DNA of 64,000 nucleotides, taken from Benincasa hispida (taxonomy: Eukaryota > Streptophyta > Magnoliopsida > Cucurbitales > Cucurbitaceae). The stretch spans positions 1,008,465 through 1,072,464 of the forward strand of contig NC_052354.1 in assembly GCF_009727055.1 (NCBI RefSeq). The letters run 5' to 3'. The translations under genes were made by a program, and so were the position numbers. The notes beneath the pieces were generated by a model. It was not told the DNA's origin. It made no database searches and saw only the letters and a list, made by a program, of their open reading frames with translations. Positions within the stretch are counted from its first letter, which is position 1, and the number at the start of each line of letters is the position of its first letter. Shown here piece after piece: positions 11,881 through 22,763 of the stretch.

Positions 11881-13630
11881 TAAATCATATTTACTTTGTT
11901 GTGTCTTCTAGTCAATATAAAAATTGGGAGATAGAGAACATTCCTCTGTTAAAACATAGTCTAAATCATCAACTGCTAGTATATTCGATTTCCATGTTGA
12001 TTTAACGTTTAAAAGTGTCGAAAGTGAGTAAAGTTGAAAAATTCAACATGCTGAAATTATAAACAAATTCTAATTAGTGAATTGCTTCTAAACCTAATCA
12101 AATTTTTAGCAAAGTGATAATGTACCCAAATTTCATTATTTTATTTGCAACGATACTATAGTGAGTCAGAGTAAATGCTACCAAGGGGTAGTCAAATACT
12201 CCTTTACTAAAGCAAGTTATTCATGGCTAAATACTATCTCTAGAATAACTCATATTCTGATAGTCATTTAGCTACTGCTTTCGGTCAAGAACTTACTAAC
12301 ATTTAGTAATTCTGTAAGTGTAACTCTCCATTTTTAAATCTTAGAGATTAGCGGCCCCAACGATGCTACCGAATTGGAGAGTCAAAGTGGGAAACGACAT
12401 AAGAAATCCTATCTATTTCTAGAGTTTGAGTTGTTTCGAATCCTATGTTACAACCTTCTGAGGGGATAGTCATGGTTAGCGACTAGCTAATGCCACCTTA
12501 AGGACGACAAACAGCGCAACATAGAAATCTCATGATCCAAACCAATGAAAAAGACCACAGGACACGTTGACACACATCCTTCACCCACTTACTATGAACT
12601 ACTTCCCCTATTCACCTTGCTATTGTCCCATGCAAACACTTTCTAAATGGAGGTCACTCTAGGGTGACACAAAGTGTTGCATGGATCTCACAGTGTAAAC
12701 TCTTAGGGACGTGAGAGCTAAGAACAACATATCCCATATGTTATTAATCTCCCACTGAAGTATTCTATTTGTTTTTAGGTAAATCTTTACTTAGAAATGT
12801 TCTGGCTAACCAAACAACCTTAGTCTAGTTATTTATCCAAGTATAACGTTTATAATTGGATATAACCTATGATGTCTAGGCAATAAACAAATTTTAACAC
12901 CTCAACTATTCTTGTGTGCTCATAAAATTGGTTAACAACGCTCAATTATTCGGCCATAATCCCCAGGTAGGAGGTGTGTCGTAGATCATCAACTTAAATA
13001 CCCCCAGCCTTAGACAAGATTATATACCCGTTGAGTTTGTAACCAAAGTTTTATAAGATTGCGACCTATTTTAACTATTAAAACAAGTAGTTAGCCTATG
13101 TGAGCATGCAACTTCTCTTTGTTATGGATTTTCATGTCTAATCCAATTTCATAATAACCTATAATATAACACTTATATTAAAACATCTGAAACCCTAAAC
13201 ATGCATATTATATATTATAACACCTTATTACATACTTTCAATGCATGTAACATGCTTCCTGTGGTGGGATTTTAAATCTACATGGCATACTATAGAACAT
13301 ACAATATTTATTTAATTATAACATACATCACATGCATAAATAATTAAACACAAACTGATATGGTTTAGTTTCGCCATTCTCAAACAAACAAAGGTCTAAT
13401 TATTACAATAATAACCAAATTGACTCCAAAACACTTTTGGACTGCTCAAACCGCCCTGAATTGAACCCTAACCTCTCAAATCTGACCTCAAATTCTCAAA
13501 ATTGGGTTGAACTGGGCAAAAATTCATTGAGTACCATCGAACATCGAGTAAACGAGTAATCGAATAATTGAGTAAAAACAAATCATGCAATTATAGGAAC
13601 GAGACTTGTTGTAGGTGGTTCCTTCAAACC
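11881..13630 (-). mobile_element. Copia element B leader, gag missing
   Basis: Non-coding sequence homologous to the leader of element A (2.2-3.6 kb) and the short leader of D. It follows the protease region directly, with no gag reading frame between. The 5' LTR is absent: the homology stops near 13.6 kb, where unrelated AT-rich DNA begins. Confidence 0.5.
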
Positions 13631-13939
13631 TTTTTTTTTTATGTTTTTAATTTCACTCTCATTAAAACCTAAAATATAAATCTTTGTTATCAATAGTGAA
13701 CGACAACAAGAGAATTGTTTAATTTTAAAGAGTAAGACCCAATTTGGTAATTATTTTGTTTTTTATATTTTTTTTTATCTATGGGAATATACAGTGTGAG
13801 ATTAGTGATGGTTTCTTTACAGCATTTTGGACAGAGCTTACTGATTCTACCTTAACACCTTTCTTAGGCTCTATCGACTATCTACCTAGAAAAATATTTC
13901 TATTAAGGAGGCTTAGAATACTAGAAATTGTTTTTGGTC

Positions 13940-14560
13940 CTTAAACTTTAGAAGAAATCTTAAAGAAGATGAGATTGAAGAATGGGTTGCTCTTATTCAT
14001 CTTATTCCAAGTCTGAACCTTACTAATAGAAAGGACCAATGGATATGGAAGCTTAGCCACACTAGTTTCAATACAAAATCTTTATACTCCTCCCTCATAT
14101 CCAATCCACTCTCACATTCAACCGACCTTTTCGGGAAATTGTGGAGCTGTTCCTGCCCAGAGAGTTAAATTCCTCCTATGGGAAATCACTAACTCTAGTC
14201 TAAACACTATGGATAGATTACAAAAACGATGCCTTTAGATCCACCTATCTCCCTCATGGTGCTGCCTTTATCAAATGAACAATGAAGATGCCCAACATGT
14301 TTTCTTTGACTGCCCTTTCTCTAGAGGGATATAGATGGAAGTTTTTTCTGCTTTCAGATGGTCCGTGGTCCTTCCAAATGATTTGCAAAGTTGGCTTCAC
14401 CTACTAATCGGCTAGACTCCTTTCAAAATTGACAAAGTACGTCTCTGGTTAAGCATCATTTTGTGCTGTTTTGTGGAAGATTGGAGATGAAAGAAATGCT
14501 AGAATCGTCCAAGACAAGCTAAGACAACAAAGAACATTATTGATACCATCATACACAATG
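13940..14560 (+). pseudogene. LINE (non-LTR retrotransposon) 3' remnant with zf-RVT domain
   Basis: Conceptual translation gives a reverse-transcriptase zinc-binding (zf-RVT) region typical of plant L1 LINEs: DQWIWKLSHTSFNTKSLYSS, then GKLWSCSCPERVKFLLWE, then NNEDAQHVFFDCPFS. Stops and at least one frameshift interrupt it (for example the TAG near 14236). The RT catalytic core upstream is not present. A degraded 5'-truncated LINE insertion is the simplest reading. Confidence 0.7.
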
Positions 14561-14581
14561 TTTTTTCTTTTTTTTTTTGTG

Positions 14582-14851
14582 CAAAGATTTACAGGCTATA
14601 CACAATCAAAATTTTTCTTTCCTTATTGTAAATTGGAAACACCTTTTGCACTCCCTTTGAAAGGGTCTTTTTGTATACCCTATGATTGGGGTCCTTGTGT
14701 ACCAATAGATACCCATGGATTTCATTTAATCAATGAAATTGTTTCTTATCTAAAAAAATTTAAGCCTATAGACACTACTTCCACCCCCAAATTTCTTTCT
14801 TTATTATTTACTTTTCACCAATGGTTTGACCAAGTCAAATGTGAGAACTAA
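14582..14851 (+). CDS. Unrecognised open reading frame (about 90 codons)
   Basis: Open frame after a T-rich tract, continuing from 14471 if the LINE tail is included. The translated part contains KLETPFALPLKGSFCIPYDW and THGFHLINEIVSYLKKF. I do not recognise a family. It follows the LINE remnant directly and has no clear promoter or splice context, so it may be a relic or chance ORF. Confidence 0.2.
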   Translation, partial: QRFTGYTQSKFFFPYCKLETPFALPLKGSFCIPYDWGPCVPIDTHGFHLINEIVSYLKKFKPIDTTSTPKFLSLLFTFHQWFDQVKCEN

Positions 14852-16988
14852 AAAAAGGAACTTTCAAAAAAGTTGTTTGTTTTTAGAATTTGACTAAGAA
14901 TTCGACAATTGTACAAGAAATATGTAAATCATGATGAGAAATATAGATAAATATAGATTTTATTTTTTTTAAAGATTACCAAATGGGACCTAAATGAGTT
15001 AGGATTTAAAAAAATGGCGAATGTGATTTTAATACAATATTCAAATTACTTTGGGACAAAGATACTTTTAAAGAAAATAACAGATAAATTCATGACTCTA
15101 TGCAAAACTATGGGATGAGCTTTGCACCAAATTATATAAGATAAATTGGTACCGTAGCAGATTTTAAAGTTTGATTTGAAAAAAAATAAAAACAAAAACA
15201 AAAATCTAGCAAATCATACTTTCTTAACGATCTTTGGTAGTTGATTTTAATGAACTACTGAAAATATTTTCAAATATAGCAAAATATTACTTTTATCACA
15301 TTTAGAACAATGACATTTTACTTCCTTTATAAATAAGTTGACTTGTTTTCCTTTCTTTGAAAACAATGTTATATGATTTTTTTTAAAACTAAATCAACAT
15401 ATCTTTTGGTTTAAAAAAATTGGTGCTTTTATTCTTTTAAAGTCGCGGATGTGTGTTGGTATCTTTAAGAAAAAATCACTTTAAAATAATGAAGCAACTT
15501 TGTAATTTTACATAACTACATTATTTTGGTTCTATTTTAATTTCTATATTTTTATAAAAATTTACTATACCTTTTTTAACTGCACATTTTAAAGTACGAA
15601 TGATGTGATATGATTTGAAAACCATAGTTTAGATATATAGAGTTTGGAAATGTACTTGCACTATATTTCAAGTGTTTTTTCTTATAGGTATTTTGTGTTT
15701 TTAAAAAGTAAAAAGGTGCATGTTAACTTATGGTTAGATTGATTTCAAATTCTAAAGTTTGATTGATTATTAAATACCAAGTAATGATGTGAATTTCAAT
15801 TAGAAGCAATATTTTCAATAAAAAAAAAAAAAAATGTTCATTTCTATTTTTTTATATATTTTTTTTACAAATTTTAATTTTATAAAGACTCGATTAATAG
15901 ACTATCCAAATTTTATTTTACATTTTTAGATTTGTAAATTCTAAAAAAGGAACTTTTTTATGGGTTAAAGTATATCAAATTTTAAATTAAAAATTCTATA
16001 ACAGAATTAAATTAAAAAAGATTAAAACGATAATAAATATAATATTTTATATTATAAACTAAATTATTCTTTTTCAAACTAGATGTATTATTCTTTGAAA
16101 AAAAATAATTATTATATAGAAATGTTAACATAAAACATGTTCATAAAATGAATTAATAGTTGTTATAAAATATTTTATCTAACACATTTTGAAATATGTT
16201 TAGAATAAGTTTCAATTTATGTTATATACACTTATTTATAAACAAATAAGCATTTGCTTTGAATTTCTCGTTTTTAAATATTGTTTTTCAAATTATCTAT
16301 CGAACAAACAATTATATTATAAAAAGAATGAATCTGATGCTTAATTAACAATCATATTATAAAAAGAATGAATCTGATGCTTAATTAACAATCTCATTGA
16401 AAACGTGTTTAGCATCTCCAATCAAACGAGTTAATTCATGTATATCCCATAAAAATCTGGTGCAATATAGTTTTTTTTCCGAAAAAGTTTTTCAACTATA
16501 ACGGATCAAACATGACATTTTTTAGGTTGTGAGATAAGTATTTTTTTTAATCTATTAAAATGTCTAACCTAAATTATTTTTATATGTATTTTATGTGATT
16601 TAAGTGTAAATATATTTTTAGATTTTTTTATTTATAAGAATTTCCCTTTTATATATAGTTTGTTAGGTACTATGTTTTTGTCTCGTAGTCGCAACGCCTC
16701 CTAATATCTCACATAAAAGTGCTGGTGAAAAAATAATCTTTCAAAGATCCCAGAAAAGACCTAGCCGACGCACTCATCAAAACTTCTCGTATTCTCAACG
16801 TCCAATCACTGGTATAGCGAATTCCAGGAGCTACTTCTCTCATTTTTCTACTGAAATCTTCACTGAAACCGTTAGATTTTTCAATCTCAAACAGCTGAAG
16901 TTCTCAATCTTTTGTGGAGAGGTACCCGTTGAAATTTCATTGTTGATATATGTAATGAGCTTGAACTGCATACATTGTGTATTTTGTC
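14852..16988. other. AT-rich intergenic DNA upstream of the mTERF gene
   Basis: No coding potential or recognisable element. It contains poly-A/T tracts, a 40 bp tandem duplication at 16314-16393, and at its right end the presumed promoter and 5' UTR of the mTERF gene. A polypyrimidine-AG at 16991-17003 (TTCTACTTTCAG) could be a 5' UTR intron acceptor. Confidence 0.6.
16314..16393. repeat. 40 bp perfect tandem duplication
   Basis: Two adjacent 40 bp units (16314-16353 and 16354-16393), each starting ATATTATAAAAAGAATGAAT. It lies about 600 bp upstream of the mTERF coding region. Confidence 0.9.
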
Positions 16989-18773
16989 ATGTTCTACTTT
17001 CAGCAACTCAGAGCACTTTCCATGGTTTCTTCTTCGATTATTGCTGATAACAAGTTCAAATTAGTTCGAGTCTTGTACTGGCGAATTGGGTTTTCCCCTG
17101 TTGCCTCAAATCCTAGATTTTATCGAACTAAAAAGGCTCCCCAATCGGAAGAATGTGAAAATTCTGGGGGGAATTCGACTAAGGTTAATAGAAACGGTCG
17201 TCGGATTTCTCGGGCCACTATGAAGGAGGCTCAGGCTGCGTTATTGGAGTATTTGAATTCTACTAGAGGAATTCAATTAATGGTTGCTGAGAATATGAGT
17301 AGAAATTCGCCAACCTTTCTTGAAAAACTTCTGGAAAGAGTTGAACACGAGGGCGATATTGGGCGGTCAGTTTTGCGATTTTTGCGCTACCATCCGATTA
17401 ATGAATTCGAGCCTTTCTTCGAGAGTCTGGGCTTGCAACCTGCAGAGTATAATGCGTTTCTTCCACGCAATTTGATGTTCTTGAATGATGATGATTTATT
17501 GCTTCAGAACTATCTTGTGTTGTGTAGCTATGGAATTGAACAAAATAAGATAGGAAAGATATACAAGGAGGCAACTCAGATATTTCAGTGTGATTATGGT
17601 GTTTTGCTGTCGAAATTAAAAGCATATGAAAAACTTGGTCTCAGCCGAGCTACCGTAGCTAAATTTGTTGTTTGTAGCCCCTATCTATTAATTGGTGGTG
17701 TTAATGATGGGTTTGCTCAGGTATTGGACAAATTGAAGAACATTGGATTTGAATCAAGCTGGGTTGAAGAACAACTGACTGATGATAGTTCCTATAACTG
17801 GAAGAAAATTCTTGGGTTGCTTTTCTGGTTTAAACAGATGGGTTACTGTAATGAGAAGTTGGCTGATTTAATCAGGCAACATCCAGATTTTTTATTTGAG
17901 GATTCAGGAAGTAAATCACTTTCCTTAATTGGGTTATTACTGAAAATGGGATCCTCAATGAACCAGATATGTTCCGTGTTCCTGCAATTCCCTCAAATCC
18001 GAGTTAGTAAGTTTGTATCAAATATGAGGCAATGCCTTTTGTTCTTCAGTGAAATAGACATGGGTGTGCAAGAGATAGGATACCTTTTCAGATCACATCC
18101 CTTGTTATTGGGATTGTGTACCCTGAAAAAGACTAGCAGCTTGCTCGCTAACTTGAACGTCGGGAAGAAACGGCTATGTCAATTTATCTTAGAGAAACCA
18201 GAAGAATTGAAGAACTGGAAGCTCGGGACAAGAGTTCCACCACTACCAGACTCTGAAAATCGATCAAAGCAACAGAAAACTCAGTTCTTGTTGAAATTAG
18301 GTCTAGAAGAAAACTCGAGGGAGATGAAAGAAGCATTCAAGGTGTTTCGAGGTAAGGGAGCAGAGCTTCAAGAGCGGTTTGATTGTATTGTTGAAGCTGG
18401 CATTGATGAGAAGGATGTTTACAAAATGATTGAAGTTTCTCCACAAATCCTTAACCAAACAAAATATATAATAGAAGAAAAGATAGATTTTCTTTTGAAT
18501 AATTTGGGGTACCCTGCTTCATCATTAGTAAGTTTCCCTTCCTATCTTAGCTATACAACTCAGAGGGTCACTCTTAGGTTCTTAATGTATAGTTGGCTCA
18601 AGGAACAAGGAACAGCCGACCCGATGTTGGCATTGAGCACTATTGTTGCGTGTTCGGAAAAAAAATTTCTAAGACAGTATGTCAATCATCATCCCAGAGG
18701 CATGGAAGTTTGGCAGAAGTTGAAGAGAGAAATATATTCAGATTCTATGCCAACATATTCTCTAGCTCATTAG
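16989..18773 (+). CDS. mTERF-family protein, MTERF18/SHOT1-like, organelle-targeted
   Basis: Single uninterrupted exon of 594 codons from the first in-frame ATG (16989). An ATG at 17022 (CCATGG context) is an alternative and is favoured if the TTCTACTTTCAG at 16992-17003 is a splice acceptor. The basic, serine-rich N-terminus (KFKLVRVLYWRIGF ... RFYRTKK) looks like a mitochondrial presequence. Numbering from the upstream in-frame codon at 16977, helical mTERF repeats ending in a xxxPxxL-type turn occur at about 217-239 (VVCSPYLLI), 284-307 (IRQHPDFLF), 319-341, 355-379 (FRSHPLLLG), 467-491 (IEVSPQILN) and 504-523 (VSFPSYLSY). Plant mTERFs bind nucleic acid and regulate organelle gene expression; Arabidopsis MTERF18/SHOT1 is mitochondrial and affects heat tolerance. 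Length and single-exon layout fit that subfamily. Family confident, subfamily likely. Confidence 0.92.
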   Translation: MFYFQQLRALSMVSSSIIADNKFKLVRVLYWRIGFSPVASNPRFYRTKKAPQSEECENSGGNSTKVNRNGRRISRATMKEAQAALLEYLNSTRGIQLMVAENMSRNSPTFLEKLLERVEHEGDIGRSVLRFLRYHPINEFEPFFESLGLQPAEYNAFLPRNLMFLNDDDLLLQNYLVLCSYGIEQNKIGKIYKEATQIFQCDYGVLLSKLKAYEKLGLSRATVAKFVVCSPYLLIGGVNDGFAQVLDKLKNIGFESSWVEEQLTDDSSYNWKKILGLLFWFKQMGYCNEKLADLIRQHPDFLFEDSGSKSLSLIGLLLKMGSSMNQICSVFLQFPQIRVSKFVSNMRQCLLFFSEIDMGVQEIGYLFRSHPLLLGLCTLKKTSSLLANLNVGKKRLCQFILEKPEELKNWKLGTRVPPLPDSENRSKQQKTQFLLKLGLEENSREMKEAFKVFRGKGAELQERFDCIVEAGIDEKDVYKMIEVSPQILNQTKYIIEEKIDFLLNNLGYPASSLVSFPSYLSYTTQRVTLRFLMYSWLKEQGTADPMLALSTIVACSEKKFLRQYVNHHPRGMEVWQKLKREIYSDSMPTYSLAH

Positions 18774-20165
18774 ACCGATCTTATTTTAACATATTCTTTG
18801 CACCAATCGATAACCAATTGCTTCATAGCTGTTATACTACAAGTTTTCAATAATTAATGGAATTGAAGGCTAATCTGCTGTAAAGTTTGTGGAGAAGTGT
18901 GATATTCTATTGAACCAGAGCAAGTTTTCCTTGTCCAGTGAAATAACAGTTGAAATTCGAAATACTGTATCATTTTCACAACGTAAGTTAACATACTAAA
19001 TTGTTTGTTGCTTGCAACACGATCGGAACTCCTTTCCTTCCGAATTCAATTATTTCCAATTAACCTTTACCTCGTTAACCATTTGCAGGTTTTGGTGGTC
19101 CTCTTGGGGCAGTGTAACACAGCATTATTTTGCTCATTACTCACTATTCAAGCTTCTTTTAACATAGTAATTACAAATCATGGAAATTTGAGACATTCTT
19201 TTCTTTACTCACTAAATGCCCTAGAGGTATATCTTATGTGCTTTTGCGGCAAAGCGTTATACCTCTCATTCTATCAATGACCAAGTATTTATGGCACTTT
19301 AGCTTATGACCAAGTATATCTTATGATTGCATTTTTAGTATTTATGGCACTTTTTCTGTGGATACATGGCGAGCATAGTATTGACATCTAAATTTCTAAA
19401 TGTTGTCGATAGGCACGTTCTGTAGGTGTTGTGTGGTAGACCATCTCTCTTGTGCAACTTGTTAACTATTTATTTAACACAGAAGAATTGGAGCTTTCTG
19501 AATATATTACTGCTGAGTTGCGTAATTTCCACATTATTGTCATTTAAATTGTATCTTTAGCTTGTGATCATAATACATCTCTATACAAGATAGAGAGAAA
19601 TGGTTGTCCTGTAAACTCTTGGGTGAGTTTGGGAGATTGGAATGTAATCAGAATTACAATGAAATATTAAAACTGATGTTGGAATGAGATCGTAAAGCGT
19701 GAAAAGGGTACAAAAGAGGATTGGGTTGAAAACGGTTGGTAGGGAATGTAATAGGGATTACAAACCAGGTTCAAAGCCCTCAATCCAAACGTGTGCTTGA
19801 AATTACAATTCATTACAAACCTACTGCATTTTAGCCTCTCAAACAGGCCTATTATTATTAGGAGGATTTCTTTGCCCATATTACTTAGAGGAAGGATACA
19901 TCTTGAGATTGGCCTGTTGCAATTGCAAGAATTGTTTTGTATATATATGCTATGGCAATTCATATCATACTAAAAAACAAAAAAACCTTTGTTTTTATTT
20001 TGGAATACCCCAATGTTTTGGCAATTTTATTTTTTCATGGTTGTATAAGATATTTTGTTTTAAATGAGGAAATTTTGAATATTGGTCGGCGGGAGGGAAA
20101 TTTTTGAATGAAGTAGCCAACAGCAATATAGATTTAGAAAAAGTAAATCTTCATGCATCTAACAT
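18774..20165. other. 3' flank and intergenic DNA after the mTERF gene
   Basis: Contains the presumed 3' UTR, then non-coding sequence. A possible MITE lies at about 19618-19855 (GTGAGTTTGGGAGATTGG on the left; on the right, the complement of GGCCTGTTTGAGAGGC), with internal GTAATC/GATTAC symmetry, but no clean target-site duplication was seen. Otherwise nothing identifiable. Confidence 0.4.
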
Positions 20166-20531
20166 TGTCTACAAAATTCAAAATACTTTTGTAGTTTTTT
20201 CATACATCTAACATTGGCGGCCTTCTATAATCTCTCTATATTATAAGAGGATTTTTGACATCTTTCTTTCTAGATTCATGCATCTAAACTCTTATTTATA
20301 CTCGCCTTTGGTTTGGTTTGGTTTGGCTAGATTATTTTTGTTTGTTTCAAAAACTAGTTTCTGTCATTTTTTTTTCTTCTTCCAAAAATCATTTCATTCT
20401 ATCCGCCAACATATCTGCATTTTGCTCATCTAGTAATGAGTTCCTTTTAGTAAAATATAATAACACATAGGCATGTACATGTGTGTATATATATTCTCAC
20501 AACTTTCCAACTTCTGAAGTTGGAATGTCCA
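20166..20531. repeat. Repeat R1, left copy
   Basis: 366 bp block starting TGTCTACAAAATTCAAA and ending GTTGGAATGTCCA, with a small hairpin CCAACTTCTGAAGTTGG at the end. A diverged direct copy is at 24057-24436. Both contain TTGGTTTGGTTTGG and CATCTAACATTGGCGGCC. Confidence 0.8.
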
Positions 20532-20670
20532 CGTATCAGTGGAGAACCAAGAAATTATCCGATCCTGTATGTATGTAACAGTCACAATTGTATTGTTGAA
20601 ACTTGCTTGAACATGAATAACTTCCAGATTAATAGGAAGGAAGCTTAATCAAAATGAATCAGAAATTTAG

Positions 20671-21115
20671 ATTGATCGGTATAAACATCAACTCTGAATT
20701 GGATTAGTTTTTCTTCAACAAATAAGTGTTTGGGCCAATAAAGCCCTACCTAATGGCAAGATAGTTGAAGAGGTAACAAAACCCTTACTTTTCATTACAA
20801 AACCAATAAACCTGAAAAAGATAGATTATTTTGTGAAAGAATTTTTGGGCGGGGATTTGTGCTTGTGGAAATTATCAAGTAATCGGAGATAAAAAAGAAG
20901 ATTCGAAATTTTGTGAACAATGCGGAGTCGAATTTGTTGATTCTCGAATACGGAAATATCAAATGGGCTATATTAAACTAGCATGCCCAGTAACCCATGT
21001 GTGGTATTTAAAACATCTTCCTAGTTATATCGCGTATCTTTTAGATAAATCTCTTAAAGAATTAGAAGGCTCAGTATATTGGATGTGTGATTTGATCAAA
21101 ATTTTGATTTTATAG
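20671..21115 (+). pseudogene. rpoC1: Nuclear plastid DNA: rpoC1 exon 1 and intron start
   Basis: Translation in pieces matches the N-terminal part of plastid RNA polymerase beta' subunit: DRYKHQL, then [14 protein letters not shown] (frameshifted), then [19 protein letters not shown] and [18 protein letters not shown]. It ends at the start of the rpoC1 group II intron (GTGTGATTTGATC, about 21086). The ATG is lost (TAG precedes the second codon), about 9 bp is deleted after the FGP-equivalent codons near 20850, and frameshifts are present. It is a dead insertion, not a functional gene. Confidence 0.88.
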
Positions 21116-21198
21116 ATTCAGAAGGAGAAACTATCATTCCATTTAATCGAATTGGGATGCCCCAGATCTGACATGTGGCTTGCTTGGTAGGAGTAATG

Positions 21199-21480
21199 AG
21201 GCATTTCGAATTGTTTGTTGACACAGACAAAGTTAAGGAAAACCTCTGAAATTATTTCAATATTGGACCTTGGACATATAATAGTTTTGAATCGAATCTC
21301 TTTAGAAAGAAGACATTTTGTTTGTCTCATGGTAGCCTGCTCCAGTTCCCTTACGAAACTTTCATTATTGGGTTAACCACTACATGTTTCTAGCGATTCA
21401 CATGGCATCATCAAATGACACAAGTCTTGGATAAGAATCTACAACGCGCTAGAATGCCCTTGTTGATGATCCTTTACTCG
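21199..21480 (-). pseudogene. rps12: Nuclear plastid DNA: rps12 exon 2 end and intron 2
   Basis: On the minus strand the block begins with the end of rps12 exon 2 (GTAAAGGATCATCAACAAGG, coding KDHQQG versus the usual KDRQQG) and continues into its group II intron (complement of AGTCTTGGATAAGAATC and TTGGACCTTGGACATATAAT). Homology stops at 21199 with an AGGCATTTCG complement. The 78 bp to its left (21121-21198) is unassigned. The internal ORF on this strand is intron sequence, not a gene. Confidence 0.8.
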
Positions 21481-21534
21481 CAATCCCAAATATTTGGGGT
21501 TGCTTTTTCCAATAAATGTTTGTTCACTAATTAC

Positions 21535-21641
21535 TTAACTGTTGGCGGGTCTCTTTGTATGTGTTGTCCGGAAAGAGGAAGACTCAATGATTATTCGTTT
21601 GCTGGAACTAGATGTCAAAATTTTGGTAGATAGGGATCCAT
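21535..21641 (+). pseudogene. psaA: Nuclear plastid DNA: psaA leader and first codons
   Basis: Contains the psaA leader (TTTGTATGTGTTGTCCGG) followed by ATG at 21588 and MIIRLLELDVKILVDRDP, matching the photosystem I P700 apoprotein A1 start with a few substitutions. Homology ends after about 18 codons, at GGGATCC. The preceding 21481-21534 is unassigned. Confidence 0.82.
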
Positions 21642-21734
21642 ATTCCGACTTCCCCAGAGCCTCCGGTAGCACAATTGAGACAACGATGGGTTCTCTGCCC
21701 CTACGGGGAAAAGAGAGAGATTGCAAAGGTTTTT

Positions 21735-22080
21735 GGGGAGGAATTTGTGGGCCTTCAACCTAATAGCGGTTTGTTATTTTCTAATTTCTTGCTTAGCAGA
21801 ATGGCGGAGAGATTACCTTTTGATTTAACCAGAAGGCAGAAGAGAGATTAGTAGCGAGTTATCAAACCGAGTATTTTGGTATAAAATTTTGGTTTATATT
21901 TTATGTTGCTTCCTATCTAAATCTATTAGTTTTTCTCTTCGTTATTTGTAACTGTTCTTTACTTTGGGTGGTTGGGATATCTCTATTCATACATATTCGG
22001 TTATGATTTTTGAAATAATAAAGCATATAAAGTCTTTGGAATGACCAATTAGTTATCTTTATTACATTAACAAAAACTTT
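21735..22080 (+). pseudogene. ndhA: Nuclear plastid DNA: ndhA exon 2, left part
   Basis: Matches plastid NADH dehydrogenase subunit 1 in short frames: ERLPFDL, then VTVLYFGW, then FITLTKT at the gap edge. Many one-base insertions or deletions scatter through it, several in or near homopolymers, as in uncorrected long reads. The segment 21642-21734 between psaA and ndhA is not assigned. Confidence 0.82.
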
Positions 22081-22763
22081 NNNNNNNNNNNNNNNNNNNN
22101 NNNNNNNNNNNNNNNNNNNNNNNNNNNNNNNNNNNNNNNNNNNNNNNNNNNNNNNNNNNNNNNNNNNNNNNNNNNNNNNNNNNNNNNNNNNNNNNNNNNN
22201 NNNNNNNNNNNNNNNNNNNNNNNNNNNNNNNNNNNNNNNNNNNNNNNNNNNNNNNNNNNNNNNNNNNNNNNNNNNNNNNNNNNNNNNNNNNNNNNNNNNN
22301 NNNNNNNNNNNNNNNNNNNNNNNNNNNNNNNNNNNNNNNNNNNNNNNNNNNNNNNNNNNNNNNNNNNNNNNNNNNNNNNNNNNNNNNNNNNNNNNNNNNN
22401 NNNNNNNNNNNNNNNNNNNNNNNNNNNNNNNNNNNNNNNNNNNNNNNNNNNNNNNNNNNNNNNNNNNNNNNNNNNNNNNNNNNNNNNNNNNNNNNNNNNN
22501 NNNNNNNNNNNNNNNNNNNNNNNNNNNNNNNNNNNNNNNNNNNNNNNNNNNNNNNNNNNNNNNNNNNNNNNNNNNNNNNNNNNNNNNNNNNNNNNNNNNN
22601 NNNNNNNNNNNNNNNNNNNNNNNNNNNNNNNNNNNNNNNNNNNNNNNNNNNNNNNNNNNNNNNNNNNNNNNNNNNNNNNNNNNNNNNNNNNNNNNNNNNN
22701 NNNNNNNNNNNNNNNNNNNNNNNNNNNNNNNNNNNNNNNNNNNNNNNNNNNNNNNNNNNNNNN
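22081..22763. other. Assembly gap (683 N) inside ndhA
   Basis: Run of 683 N. The plastid sequence to its left ends AAAAACTTT and that to its right starts TTTGTTCTTG; the codons KTY/LFLFI are directly adjacent in plastid ndhA, so no plastid bases are missing. Confidence 0.98.

Noticed and set aside
17398..17625. Antisense frame of 75 codons inside the mTERF gene
   Set aside because: Shadow of a conserved sense coding frame; no family signal.
21118..21330. 70-codon frame on the minus strand
   Set aside because: Mostly rps12 intron sequence in the plastid insertion, joined to unassigned DNA.
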